Below, in pieces: positions 1-8,331 of a DNA stretch of 47,860 bases. A program made the position numbers and the translations under genes. The stretch is taken from assembly GCF_004137085.1 (NCBI RefSeq), contig NZ_QYBC01000005.1, forward strand, positions 1-47,860, read 5' to 3'. How positions within the stretch are numbered: the stretch's first letter is position 1; each line of letters opens with the position of its first letter. The notes beneath the pieces are model-generated. The model saw nothing but the letters and a program-made list of their open reading frames with translations, was not told the DNA's origin and did not search any database. This stretch comes from Lichenibacterium ramalinae (GTDB lineage: Bacteria > Pseudomonadota > Alphaproteobacteria > Rhizobiales > Beijerinckiaceae).

Positions 1-116
1 CATGTTCTCACCCGAGGAATGTGCCGCCTACATCAGACATACAGGGTATGGTTCCAAAAGTGCCTGACAGACTCTAGAGCGCTTTCGCCTTGGGCGAATT
101 CGCTCCAGCTTCGAAT

Positions 117-179
117 CGAGAGCAGTTTCACCGGCTTAGAGTCGCCAAGGCGACTCGGAGAAAGCCGATGCTGCTCTCG
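117..179. repeat. Imperfect palindromic intergenic repeat (long hairpin)
   Basis: The outer arms, 9 nt at 117-125 and 171-179, are perfect inverted copies. An inner perfect 8-nt pair lies at 139-146 and 149-156. The DNA between them is partly complementary (CCGGCTT against AAGCCGA). RNA from either strand could fold into a roughly 63-nt imperfect hairpin. It resembles the dispersed palindromic intergenic repeats of alphaproteobacteria, but no second copy was recognised in this window. No T-tract follows, so a simple terminator is not supported. Confidence 0.5.
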
Positions 180-204
180 TGCCATGTTTTTGCGAGCATC
201 TTCA

Positions 205-232
205 CGCGATCAGGTGACGCGACCTGATCGCG
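205..232. repeat. Perfect 11-bp inverted repeat just downstream of the chemoreceptor gene
   Basis: The arms 205-215 and 222-232 are perfect reverse complements around a 6-nt loop. The element begins 7 nt past the stop codon of the minus-strand chemoreceptor gene. It could therefore stabilise the 3' end of that mRNA or contribute to termination. There is no run of T on the exit side, so an intrinsic terminator is only a guess. Together with the 117-179 palindrome it forms a block of stacked hairpins. Confidence 0.5.
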
Positions 233-239
233 ATCTGCT

Positions 240-2063
240 CTAGCCGACTCTCCTCAGCAGGGCGACGGGGCGCGCCTGCACCTTGCCGAGCTGGAAGCGG
301 TTCACCAGGCCCGAGAGTTCCTCGGTCTCGCGCGCCAGGGCCTGGCTCGCCGCCGTCGACTCGCCCGCCATGGCGGCGTTCTGCTGCGTCGCCTGGTCCA
401 TCTGGTCGATGGCCGTATTGATCTGCTCGAGCGCCGAGGTTTGTTCCTGCGCCGAGGCCGCGATCTCGCCCACGATCGTGCTGAGGTCCGCGACCTGGAC
501 CAGGATGCGGCCCAGCGCCTGGCCGGTTTCGCCGACGAGGCCGACGCCCAGCCCGACCTGGCGGCCCGAGGCCGAAACGAGGGTCTTGATCTCCTTGGCG
601 GCCTCGGCGGAGCGCTGCGCCAGGGCCCGCACCTCCGACGCCACGACGGCGAAGCCACGCCCCGCCTCGCCGGCCCGCGCCGCCTCCACGCCGGCGTTGA
701 GGGCGAGCAGGTTGGTCTGGAACGCGATCTCGTCGATGACGCCGATGATCCGGGTGATCTGGTCCGAGGCGTGTTCGATCCCGCTCATGGCTTCGACGGC
801 GCGCCGCACGACGAGGGCGGAGGATTCCGCGTCGGCCTTGGCGACGCCGACGACGTCCCGCGCCTGGGCGGCGCTCAGGCTCGTCCTGCGGACCGTGGCG
901 GTGACCTCGCCCAGCGCCGCGGCGGTTTCTTCCAGGCTCGCCGCCTGCTGCTCGGTGCGGCGGGACAGGTTCTCGGCCGCCGTGGAGATGTCGCCCGTGC
1001 CGGTGCGGATCGCCGACGTGTTCGTCGCCACCACGGTCAGCGTGTCGGCCAGTCTCGCCATGGCGTCGTTGAAGTCGACGCGCAGCCGCTCGTAGTCCCG
1101 CGCGAAGCTGCGCTCGAGCCGGAACGTGAGGGCGCCGGTGGCGAGCTGGTCGAGGCCCCGGCCGATGCCCTCGACGACCTCGGCGAGGTCCGCGGCGGCG
1201 GTCGCGCGATCCGCCTCGGCCCGCGTGCGCGCGGCATCGGCATCGTCCCGCACCCGTGCCGCCTCGGCCTGCAGCGAGGCCCTGCCGCGGGCCGCCGCCT
1301 TGAAGGTTTCGACCGCGCCCGCCATGGCGCCGAGTTCGTCGCGGCGCTCCAGCGACGGCGTGGGCGCGCCGTCGTCGCCGGCCGCCATGGCCGCCATGTG
1401 CCGCGCCATGGCGAGAAGCGGGCGGGTGACGCGGCGGGCCACGACGGCGAGCCCGAACAGGACGAGGCCGACCGCCGCGAGGCTGCCGACGGCCAGGGCC
1501 AGCCTGTAGCGGTCGACGTAGACGGCGGCCTGGGCCTCGTCGGCCGCGTTGGCGGCCGTCGTCGCCGCCACGATCCTGTCGATGATCTCGCGGTGCTCGC
1601 CGTAGGTCGTCGCCATCTCGTCCAAGGCGGTCGACACGGCGGCCCCGTCGCGGCGCGCGATCGCCGGGAACAGCTGCCCGTCGAGCAATCGCCAGAAGGC
1701 CTGCACCTTCGCATGCGACGTCACCGTGAGGTCCCGGGCGATGTCGGCGGGAAGGTCGGCCTTCGCCCAATGGTCGTGACGGGCGTCGTATTCGCCGTGC
1801 AAGGCGTCGATGCGGGCCTTGTGCTGGGCCGCCCGGGCGACGTCCCGCGCCGCGAGGTTGGCCTCGAGATAGGCCTCGATGATGTATTCGGGGGGAGGGA
1901 GGATGTCGCCGATCAGGTCCTTGCCGGAGACGATCTTGTCGTAGAGCGGGCCGTTCACCTCCAACTGCGCCAGCGCCGTCCAGCTCAGCCCCACGAGCGC
2001 CAGCATGCTGGCGCAGGTGAGCGCTCCGAACAGGATCATCGTCTGCGAAACCGTGAGTCTCAT
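240..2063 (-). CDS. Methyl-accepting chemotaxis protein with HAMP domain
   Basis: Transmembrane chemoreceptor that signals to a CheA/CheW kinase complex. With the start chosen here (MRLTVSQT) it has 607 residues. Membrane segment 1 is at about 8-28, followed by a mostly helical periplasmic sensor at about 30-186. Membrane segment 2 is at about 188-208, with a HAMP linker after it and possibly a second HAMP-like stretch near 300-352. The long cytoplasmic coiled coil carries the signature hairpin tip at 446-475 ([15 protein letters not shown] followed by [14 protein letters not shown]). No CheR-binding pentapeptide is seen at the C-terminus, which ends in a short basic tail. In-frame starts at 2075 and 2129 are possible; none has a strong ribosome binding site. 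The ligand cannot be deduced. The gene is monocistronic as far as visible. Confidence 0.93.
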   Translation of the reverse strand: MRLTVSQTMILFGALTCASMLALVGLSWTALAQLEVNGPLYDKIVSGKDLIGDILPPPEYIIEAYLEANLAARDVARAAQHKARIDALHGEYDARHDHWAKADLPADIARDLTVTSHAKVQAFWRLLDGQLFPAIARRDGAAVSTALDEMATTYGEHREIIDRIVAATTAANAADEAQAAVYVDRYRLALAVGSLAAVGLVLFGLAVVARRVTRPLLAMARHMAAMAAGDDGAPTPSLERRDELGAMAGAVETFKAAARGRASLQAEAARVRDDADAARTRAEADRATAAADLAEVVEGIGRGLDQLATGALTFRLERSFARDYERLRVDFNDAMARLADTLTVVATNTSAIRTGTGDISTAAENLSRRTEQQAASLEETAAALGEVTATVRRTSLSAAQARDVVGVAKADAESSALVVRRAVEAMSGIEHASDQITRIIGVIDEIAFQTNLLALNAGVEAARAGEAGRGFAVVASEVRALAQRSAEAAKEIKTLVSASGRQVGLGVGLVGETGQALGRILVQVADLSTIVGEIAASAQEQTSALEQINTAIDQMDQATQQNAAMAGESTAASQALARETEELSGLVNRFQLGKVQARPVALLRRVG

Positions 2064-2214
2064 CCGAACGCCCATCCATCGCCGGCCTGCGCCGACATCA
2101 CGATGCATGGTTGAATGGAGTGGGGCCATTCCGGTTAAATTGGCGTGAAGGGTCGGCGTCCCCGACAGGGGCCGGTGCCTCGCCGTCGCGGCGGTCCCGT
2201 GGCGGGCGGCCGCG

Positions 2215-3150
2215 TCAGAACAGGATGGCGCGGCGGATCGGGTGGTCGTGGTCGAAGGTGGTCTCGAACAGGGCGGCGAGGTCGCGGGTGAAGCCGTAGC
2301 CGGCGTCCTTGAGGTCGCGGAACACGGGGTCGTCGCGGTCCCGGCGCGTCAGGCGTTCCAGGTGGCGCCGCACGCCGGGCTTCGCCAGGCGGGCGAGGAA
2401 ATGGTCGTAGGCGTCGTAGATGGGGCCGACGGCCGCGGCGCCGCAGATCGCCGCCATGCGGTCGAGCGGCGTCAGGCCCAGCAGCGCCTGGAGCCGCGCC
2501 ACCTTGTCGGCCGCGGCGCCCTCGCGCGTGGCGCCGAGCGCGAAGAGCCCGCTGGCGTAGAGGAGCTTGCGGGAGAAGACGAGCTTGAGGTTGCGCAGGC
2601 CCCAGGGCTTGTCGGCTTCCCCGGTCTTGAACTCGTAGTCGACCGCGATGGTGCGGTAGTAGCGGATGAGGTCGTTGAGCAGGAACAGCGGCAGCATGCC
2701 GTCGCCGACGCGCGGCGCGATGTAGCGTTCGAGCAGGATGCGCCGTGCCGCATGGAAGCCGGCGGCCTCGCTCAGGGGCTCGCCTTCGAGCAGGAACAGC
2801 ATGCGGCGCGTCAGCCGCTGGTTGGTGTCGTCCTGCCCGCCCATGTTGCGCACCATGTCGGGCAGGTGCTCGATGGCGGCGAAGGGGCCGCCGCGCGCGG
2901 CTTCCACCGGCACGGCGCCCTTCAGCACCGCGTGCAGCGTCGCCGCCCAGGCGGGATCGGCCGCGTCGTCGTCCTCGCCGCGGATGATGAAATAGTCGAG
3001 GTCCGAGGCCGCGCAGGCTTCCCGCCGGGCGAAGGACCCGCAGGCCACCACCACGGCATCGCGCGGCACGGCGCCCTCCACGAGGACCTTCAGCTCGCCG
3101 AGCTTGCGGTCAGAATAGGTCCTGGCCTTCGCGATCGCCGCGTGCGTCAT
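2215..3150 (-). CDS. Nucleotidyltransferase-fold protein, function unknown
   Basis: About 311 residues. The N-terminal part has the Pol-beta-type nucleotidyltransferase signature: G38-S39 in ACGSFARRE, then D50 and D52 in SDLDYF, which would bind the metal and nucleotide. The rest is helical, with motifs such as [16 protein letters not shown] that resemble DUF294-like putative nucleotidyltransferases. The substrate is unknown. The start MTHAAIAK lies 41 bp inside the end of the upstream HD phosphohydrolase gene on the same strand, so the two are probably co-translated. A longer frame begins at 3186 but is less family-like. The pairing of a nucleotidyltransferase with an HD hydrolase suggests a shared nucleotide-related role. 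That is inference only. Confidence 0.75.
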   Translation of the reverse strand: MTHAAIAKARTYSDRKLGELKVLVEGAVPRDAVVVACGSFARREACAASDLDYFIIRGEDDDAADPAWAATLHAVLKGAVPVEAARGGPFAAIEHLPDMVRNMGGQDDTNQRLTRRMLFLLEGEPLSEAAGFHAARRILLERYIAPRVGDGMLPLFLLNDLIRYYRTIAVDYEFKTGEADKPWGLRNLKLVFSRKLLYASGLFALGATREGAAADKVARLQALLGLTPLDRMAAICGAAAVGPIYDAYDHFLARLAKPGVRRHLERLTRRDRDDPVFRDLKDAGYGFTRDLAALFETTFDHDHPIRRAILF

Positions 3151-4198
3151 TGAACAGGTCCTGTCGCAACTCCTCGATGCGCTCATCGGTCAGGTCGCTC
3201 ACCTCCAGGATGCGCTCGGAGCGCTGCTGGCGGTAGCGGGCCTTGTCGTGGCGCGCGAAGAAATCGCTGTCCGGGTCGGTGAAGAAACGCCGGGTGCGGG
3301 CCCGGAGCGGCGCCGTCAGGGCGCGGCGGGCTTCCCGCTCGAAGTGGGGCGCCGTCAGCAGGGCCCGCAGCTCCGGCAGCTTGGCGAAGAGCCGGCGCTC
3401 GGTGATGAAGTAGTCGGCGCGCGAGAAGCGGCCGATGGCGCGGCGCATGGCGTCCTGGCACACGGCGTCGGCCAGCATGCCCTTCTCGGAATTGATGATG
3501 ACGCCGTAGACCATGTCCTTGCAGCGCCAGAACTCGTCCACCGTGTCGCGGTCCGCCGTGTCGCGCCGCCGCACCGCCGCCAGCATGACGGTCTCGGGGC
3601 TGAGGCGGGGCGCCGGCCGCTCGTAGGTGTGGGAGCGCAGGATGCCCTCGATCGTGTCGAAGTTGATGGGGCCGCCGAAGAACCCCTCGTGGCCCGGGTC
3701 CTCGCCGTCGATCACGGCGGCGAGCCGCCCCACGTCGAGCCCCGCCCGTACCAGCAGCCCGTTGACGTCCTGGCCGAGCGGCACGCGGCCGTGGAGGATG
3801 TCGGCCGTGGCGGCGTGGTGGTCGATCCCGAAATGCTCCTTGAAGACGGGTTCGAGCGAGTGGGACAGCGGGGCGTGGCCGATGTCGTGCAGCAGGGCGG
3901 CGGCGCCGATCAGCCTGCGGTCCTGCGGGGGGAGCCCGCGCAGGTCGGCGTAGAGCAGCGCCAGCCGGGCCACGCCCAGGCTGTGCTGGTAGCGGGTGTA
4001 GCGCCGGCTTCCCGGCCTGCCGTTGGGCGCCGGGATGCGGGCATAGTCGATGCCGCCGAGGAAGCGCACGTTGCTGAGGCGCGCGAAGGCCGGGGTGGCG
4101 ATCAGGCTGGACAGGAGCGGATCGGTGCTGGCCGCGGCCGCGGCGTCGAGCGGCGCCTTGAAGTTGTAGTGTGGCCGCCCGTTCCCCTCTGACGTCAC
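3110..4198 (-). CDS. HD-domain phosphohydrolase (dGTPase/SAMHD1-like)
   Basis: 362 residues, a predicted soluble metal-dependent phosphohydrolase of the HD superfamily. The metal-binding set is visible: H72 in YTRYQHSLGVA, the H104-D105 doublet in LLHDIGHAPLSH (with H108 and H113), and D181 in INFDTIEGIL. The arrangement of an arginine-rich YTRYQHS stretch before the HD doublet resembles the SAMHD1/dGTP triphosphohydrolase group. A dNTPase or related nucleotide hydrolase is plausible, but the substrate cannot be read from sequence. The stop overlaps the start of the downstream nucleotidyltransferase-fold gene. The 150 bp upstream separates it from a divergently oriented GntR regulator. Confidence 0.85.
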   Translation of the reverse strand: MTSEGNGRPHYNFKAPLDAAAAASTDPLLSSLIATPAFARLSNVRFLGGIDYARIPAPNGRPGSRRYTRYQHSLGVARLALLYADLRGLPPQDRRLIGAAALLHDIGHAPLSHSLEPVFKEHFGIDHHAATADILHGRVPLGQDVNGLLVRAGLDVGRLAAVIDGEDPGHEGFFGGPINFDTIEGILRSHTYERPAPRLSPETVMLAAVRRRDTADRDTVDEFWRCKDMVYGVIINSEKGMLADAVCQDAMRRAIGRFSRADYFITERRLFAKLPELRALLTAPHFEREARRALTAPLRARTRRFFTDPDSDFFARHDKARYRQQRSERILEVSDLTDERIEELRQDLFNDARGDREGQDLF

Positions 4199-4348
4199 GC
4201 TCTGCCGCCTTCCCGCTGGCCGATGGGTCGCCCCTCTTAGCGGAAGCCGCCGGATCGCGACAGCCCGTGCGGGGCGCCCTCCACCGCTGCCTCGACCGCT
4301 GCCTCAACCGCTGCCTCGCCACCGCCCGGCGCTTGCGCTCCGTCGAGG

Positions 4349-5155
4349 ATGGCGCCAGAACGCCATGGTGGGTCGAAAGTCCCGGGTGGGTCGACAGGCC
4401 CGCCGCGCCGCAGGCCGGGCCGTCCGGCACCGAACCCCGGGGAGAGAGCGATCAGCCCGTCCAAGCCGTCCGGCGCCCGCATCCACGGCCAGATCGTCGG
4501 CACGCTCGCGCGCGACGTCCTGGGCGGCGCCGTGGCCCCCGGTGACGCCCTGCCCAACGAGGACCTGCTGGCGGCCCGCTTCGCGGTGAGCCGCTCCTCC
4601 GTGCGGGAAGCCGTGAAGACGCTGGCCGCCAAGGGGCTGATCGAAAGCCGCCAGCGCGTCGGCGCCCGCATCCGCCCCCGCGCCGACTGGCACATGCTCG
4701 ACCCGGACCTGCTGGCCTGGCACCCCGACATCCTGCACGACCGGCCCCTCATGGCGGGCCTGCTGGAAACGCGCCGCATCATCGAGCCGGCGGCGGCCGA
4801 ACTCGCCGCCCTCCGTGCCACGGCGGAGGATTTCGCCGCCCTCGCGGCCTCGCTCGACGCCATGGCGGATGCCGCGCCCCGCGACCTCGAAGCCTGCTGC
4901 GAGGCCGACCTCGCCTTCCACGGCGGCATCATCGCGGCATCCCGCAACGTGGTGCTGGACGGGCTCGTGGCGACCATCGCGGCGGCGCTGCGGGCTTCGC
5001 TGCGGGCCACCAACAGCATCACGACCGACCAGGCCCGCTCCGTGGCGGCGCATCGCGCCGTGCTGGACGCCCTGCGGCGGCGCGACGGCGCCGGGGCCCG
5101 GGCCGCCATGAACGCCGTGCTCGACAACACCGAGCAAGACCTCGGCGCCGTGTGA
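4349..5155 (+). CDS. GntR family transcriptional regulator, FadR/FCD type
   Basis: 268 residues from the first available start. Residues 43-115 form the GntR winged helix-turn-helix (LPNEDLLAARFAVSRSSVRE is the recognition region). About 133-260 is an all-helical FCD ligand domain with acidic and histidine residues typical of its metal site (D187 and H191, and a later VAAHRAVLDAL helix). FCD regulators usually repress sugar-acid or carboxylate catabolism genes. No such operon lies adjacent, so the ligand is unknown. The first 40 residues are basic and low complexity, so the true start may be downstream, near the ISPSKPSGARIHGQ segment. The gene is divergent from the HD phosphohydrolase gene. 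Confidence 0.88.
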   Translation: MAPERHGGSKVPGGSTGPPRRRPGRPAPNPGERAISPSKPSGARIHGQIVGTLARDVLGGAVAPGDALPNEDLLAARFAVSRSSVREAVKTLAAKGLIESRQRVGARIRPRADWHMLDPDLLAWHPDILHDRPLMAGLLETRRIIEPAAAELAALRATAEDFAALAASLDAMADAAPRDLEACCEADLAFHGGIIAASRNVVLDGLVATIAAALRASLRATNSITTDQARSVAAHRAVLDALRRRDGAGARAAMNAVLDNTEQDLGAV

Positions 5156-5162
5156 CCGCCCC

Positions 5163-6230
5163 ATGCGCCTCGCCCTGTCCCTGATCCCGCTCGTGCTCCT
5201 CGGCCCGGTCGCCGCCGGTGCCGCCGGGGCGCGGGAAACGAACTGGGCCGACGTGCCCGATGCCAGGGCCCCCGCCTACGCGCCGTCCCGGGCGATCTGC
5301 CGCAAGCTCGGAGCCGCCACGCTGCCGGCCGGCGACCTGCCGACGCCGGCCGAGGCCGCGGGCCTCGCCGATTGCTCGTCCCAGGCGCTCTACTACGGCA
5401 TCGGGCGGCCCGCCGACCCGAAGGCCGCGCGGCTCTGCGCCGTCGTGGAGAACCGGTCGGCGGACCCGCAGGTGACCGACTTCGGCTTCACGGGCGACCG
5501 CATGCTGATGACGGTCTACGCCAACGGCCGCGGCGCCGCGCGCGACCTCGACCTCGCCACCGCGCTCGCCTGCCGCGCCGGCGGCGCGCCGGCCGAGATC
5601 GACGGCCGCGTGCTCCACCTCGCCAAGCTGAAGGCCGAGGGCTGGACCGGCACGGACTTCAGCCTCTGCGACGACGCCACCAGCGGCCTGCTGCAGGGCG
5701 TCTGCGCCGACCACGACCAGCTGATCGCCCGGGACGGCCGGGCCCGCGCCTTCGCGGCCCTTTCGGTCCGGTGGACGGCGGCCGAAAGGGCCGCCGTCGT
5801 GCCGCTGCAGAAGGCCGCGGCGGCTTTCGTCGACGCGCGCGGCCAGAACGAGGTCGACCAGTCGGGCACCGGCCGGGGCGCCTTCGTGGTCGCCGCCGAG
5901 GAGAAGGCCGAGGGGGCCTTCGCCCGGCTCCTCGCCGATGCCGAGGCGGGCCGCATCGCCCCGGCCTCGGCCGACGACGCCAAGGCCGCCGATGCGGCGC
6001 TCAACGCCGGGTACCGGGCGCTGCTGGCCAAGGCGCCGGCCCTGGCCCGCGACACGACGCTGACGGCCGCCGGCCTCGCCGCGACGGAGCGGGCCTGGCT
6101 GCGCTACCGCGACGCCTGGCTGGCCTTCGCCAGGCTCCGCTACCCCGCGCTGCCACCCGACGCCCTGCTGGCCCGCCTGACGCGGGACCGCACCGCGCAG
6201 CTCGCCGACATCCCGGCGGCGACCGACTGA
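5163..6230 (+). CDS. Secreted protein with C-terminal LprI/DUF1311-type domain
   Basis: 355 residues starting with a clear Sec signal peptide (MRLALSLIPLVLLGPVAAGAA, cleavage near 20-23). The mature part has several cysteines (RAICRKL, LADCSSQ, LACRAGG, FSLCDD, GVCADH) suggesting periplasmic disulfides. The region from about 100 to 200 reads like a divergent Sel1-type or cysteine-rich domain. The C-terminal 110 residues contain the pattern of the lysozyme-inhibitor LprI/DUF1311 family, for example TERAWLRYRDAWLAFARLRYP with RDRTAQL near the end. It could be an envelope-protective or lysozyme-inhibiting protein, but activity cannot be claimed. It starts 7 bp after the regulator stop codon, so the two may be co-transcribed. 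Confidence 0.72.
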   Translation: MRLALSLIPLVLLGPVAAGAAGARETNWADVPDARAPAYAPSRAICRKLGAATLPAGDLPTPAEAAGLADCSSQALYYGIGRPADPKAARLCAVVENRSADPQVTDFGFTGDRMLMTVYANGRGAARDLDLATALACRAGGAPAEIDGRVLHLAKLKAEGWTGTDFSLCDDATSGLLQGVCADHDQLIARDGRARAFAALSVRWTAAERAAVVPLQKAAAAFVDARGQNEVDQSGTGRGAFVVAAEEKAEGAFARLLADAEAGRIAPASADDAKAADAALNAGYRALLAKAPALARDTTLTAAGLAATERAWLRYRDAWLAFARLRYPALPPDALLARLTRDRTAQLADIPAATD

Positions 6231-6264
6231 ACCCACCCCTGATGCCCGTCGAGGAGCAGACCCC

Positions 6265-7368
6265 ATGCCGAGCCCGGTCTCCTACATCCGCTACAGCGAC
6301 GCCATCGAGCAGGTGCCCGCCGGGGAGGACGCCACGATCGACGCCATCATCGCCTCCATGACGCACGAGAGCGAGAAGGTCGCGGCCCGCCAGCACCACA
6401 CGGTGCGGGCCTCGCACGCCAAGGCCTCGGCCTTCCTCAAGGGCGAATTGCGCGTGCTCGACGGCCTGCCGCCCGAGTTGCGACAGGGCGTCTTCGCGAC
6501 CCCGCGCAGCTACGACGTGGCGGTGCGGATGGCGCAGGGGCCGGGCGAACACCTGCCCGACAGCGTCCACACCCATCGCGGCCTGGCCGTCAAGCTGTTC
6601 GGCGTCGACGGGGACCGGCTGCCGGGCCACACGGACACCACGCAGGACTTCGTGCTCGCCACCGGCCCGGTGTTCCCCAACGGCGATGCCGCCAGCTTCC
6701 TCACCGCCATGAGGGGGCTCGAAGCCGGTGCCGGCGGGACCATGCCGGATGCCGTGAAGAGCGCGGTCTCGGCCACGTCGGGCGTCATCAACACGGTCGT
6801 GAAAGCCGTCACGGGCAGCGACAGCCCGCTGATGGACTTCTTCGGCCACACGCCGCGCCATCCCCTGACCGACTGCTACTACTCGCAGGCGGCGCTGCGC
6901 TACGGCGACTACGTCGCCAAGATCGTTGCAGTGCCGGTCGCGCCCGAGCAGGACGCGCTCGGCCGCGACGCGATGGACCTCCACGGCAACCCCGACGTGT
7001 TCCGGGACGCCACGGTGGCGTATTTCCGGGACCGGCCCGCCGTCTTCGAGATCCGCGTGCAGCTCTGCACGGACCTCGGCACGATGCCGGTCGAGGACGC
7101 CTCCGTGCCGTGGCCGGAGGACGAGAGCCCGTATCGCCCCGTCGCCCGCCTGACACTGCCGCCCCAGGACGCCCTGAGCGACGCCCGGCGCCTCTTCATG
7201 GACGACGTCCTGTCGTTCCGGCCGGGCCACAGCCTCGCCGCGCATCGGCCCCTCGGCTCGCTGATGCGGGCGCGCCTGCGCACCTATCCGGCGCTCTACG
7301 CCTTCCGCCAGCGGCAGAACGGCAGCCCGCAGGTCGAGCCGAAGAGCCTTGCCGACATCCCGAACTGA
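6265..7368 (+). CDS. Catalase-fold heme protein (catalase family peroxidase-like)
   Basis: 367 residues, shorter than classical monofunctional catalases (about 480 or more). The conserved heme features are visible. The distal histidine is H51 in VRASHAKASAFLKGEL, matching the R-x-x-H-x-K context of catalases. The core is HTHRGLAVKLFGV. The proximal region is GSLMRARLRTYPALYAF, where Y341 would be the axial tyrosine. Such minimal catalases usually act as peroxidases with organic substrates and are often cytoplasmic. No signal peptide is seen here. It follows the LprI-type gene after 34 bp and may share its transcript. Substrate preference is unknown. Confidence 0.85.
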   Translation: MPSPVSYIRYSDAIEQVPAGEDATIDAIIASMTHESEKVAARQHHTVRASHAKASAFLKGELRVLDGLPPELRQGVFATPRSYDVAVRMAQGPGEHLPDSVHTHRGLAVKLFGVDGDRLPGHTDTTQDFVLATGPVFPNGDAASFLTAMRGLEAGAGGTMPDAVKSAVSATSGVINTVVKAVTGSDSPLMDFFGHTPRHPLTDCYYSQAALRYGDYVAKIVAVPVAPEQDALGRDAMDLHGNPDVFRDATVAYFRDRPAVFEIRVQLCTDLGTMPVEDASVPWPEDESPYRPVARLTLPPQDALSDARRLFMDDVLSFRPGHSLAAHRPLGSLMRARLRTYPALYAFRQRQNGSPQVEPKSLADIPN

Positions 7369-7369
7369 G

Positions 7370-7406
7370 GCGCATCGGTTCGGAGGGCGGCACCGTGCCG
7401 ATGCGC
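7370..7406. terminator. Hairpin immediately after the catalase gene
   Basis: Perfect 9-bp arms at 7370-7378 and 7398-7406 flank a 19-nt loop, starting one base after the stop codon. It is GC-rich but has no T-run, so a role in termination or mRNA stability is only suggested. Confidence 0.3.
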
Positions 7407-7510
7407 GCCGGCTTCGCGGTCCATCGGGCCGTCCCGGCCGTTGCCGTCCGCAGCGCCTCGCGCATAGGCTTTCCCGCGTGGGCCGCACGGCCGCGACACG
7501 GGAGGACGTC

Positions 7511-8281
7511 ATGAGACTGCGTGGGAAGGTGGCCCTGGTGACGGGCGGGGCCGGAGGCATCGGCGCCGCCATCGCCGAGCGCTACGTCGCCGAAGGGGCG
7601 CGGGTGATCGTGGCGGACCGGTCGCTCGCGGCGGCTGAGGCCGTGGCGGCGAGGCTCGGTCCCGCGGCCTTCGGCTTCGCCGTGGACGTGGCCTCCATCC
7701 CGGCGGTCGAGGCCCTCCTGGAGGCCGCCGAAAGCCGCGTCGGCCCGCTGGACATCCTGGTCAACAACGCGGCCGTCTACGACCTGCAGCCGTTGCTGGC
7801 GGTCGATCCCGACAGCTTCGACCGGCTCTTCGCCATCAACGTCAGGGGCCTGTTCTTCACCATGCAGGCCGCGGCGCGCCGGATGGTGGCGGCCGGCCGA
7901 CGCGGCGCGATCATCAACATGGCGTCCCAGGCCGGACGGCGCGGCGAAGCGCAGTCGGCCGTCTATGCCGCCACCAAGGCGACCGTGATCAGCCTGACGC
8001 AGTCGGCCGCGCTCGCGCTGGTCAAGGATGGAGTGCGGGTCAACGCCATCGCGCCGGGCGTCATCGACACGCCCATGTGGGACCACGTCGACGCGCTCCA
8101 TGCGAAGCTCGACGGGCTCCCGGTCGGCGAGAAGAAGCGACAGGTCGGGGCCGCCGTGCCCTACGGCCGCATGGGCGTCGCCCGGGAGATCGCCGGCGCC
8201 GCCGTCTTCCTCGCCTCGGACGACGCCGAATACGTGGTGGGCCAGACGCTCAACGTCGACGGCGGCAACGTGCTGAGCTGA
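7511..8281 (+). CDS. SDR oxidoreductase, sorbitol/L-iditol dehydrogenase (SmoS)-like
   Basis: 256 residues, a classical short-chain dehydrogenase/reductase. It has the NAD-binding motif TGGAGGIG at 11-18, NNAA at 85-88, catalytic S139, Y152 and K156 (YAATK), and the C-terminal NVDGGN. Segments such as INMASQAGRRGEA, GVRVNAIAPGV and GEKKRQVGAAVPYGRMG closely recall the sorbitol (polyol) dehydrogenase SmoS of alphaproteobacteria. That enzyme oxidises D-sorbitol or galactitol with NAD. The start is supported by GGGAGGAC nine bases upstream of ATG. No polyol ABC transporter is adjacent, unlike in a classical smo operon. The physiological substrate therefore remains an inference from homology. Confidence 0.85.
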   Translation: MRLRGKVALVTGGAGGIGAAIAERYVAEGARVIVADRSLAAAEAVAARLGPAAFGFAVDVASIPAVEALLEAAESRVGPLDILVNNAAVYDLQPLLAVDPDSFDRLFAINVRGLFFTMQAAARRMVAAGRRGAIINMASQAGRRGEAQSAVYAATKATVISLTQSAALALVKDGVRVNAIAPGVIDTPMWDHVDALHAKLDGLPVGEKKRQVGAAVPYGRMGVAREIAGAAVFLASDDAEYVVGQTLNVDGGNVLS

Positions 8282-8331
8282 GGCGGGGACATCGCTCTCC
8301 GCGTCCGGGAAGGTGGCATGGCCACGGGTTC

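Noticed and set aside
19-243. A 74-codon plus-strand frame at the left end
   Set aside because: It runs through both palindromic repeats, has no ribosome binding site or family resemblance, and ends opposite the chemoreceptor stop.
202-2079. A 625-codon minus-strand frame overlapping the chemoreceptor gene
   Set aside because: It is frame-shifted relative to the real chemoreceptor frame, is Arg/Gly/Pro rich and has no recognisable domain.
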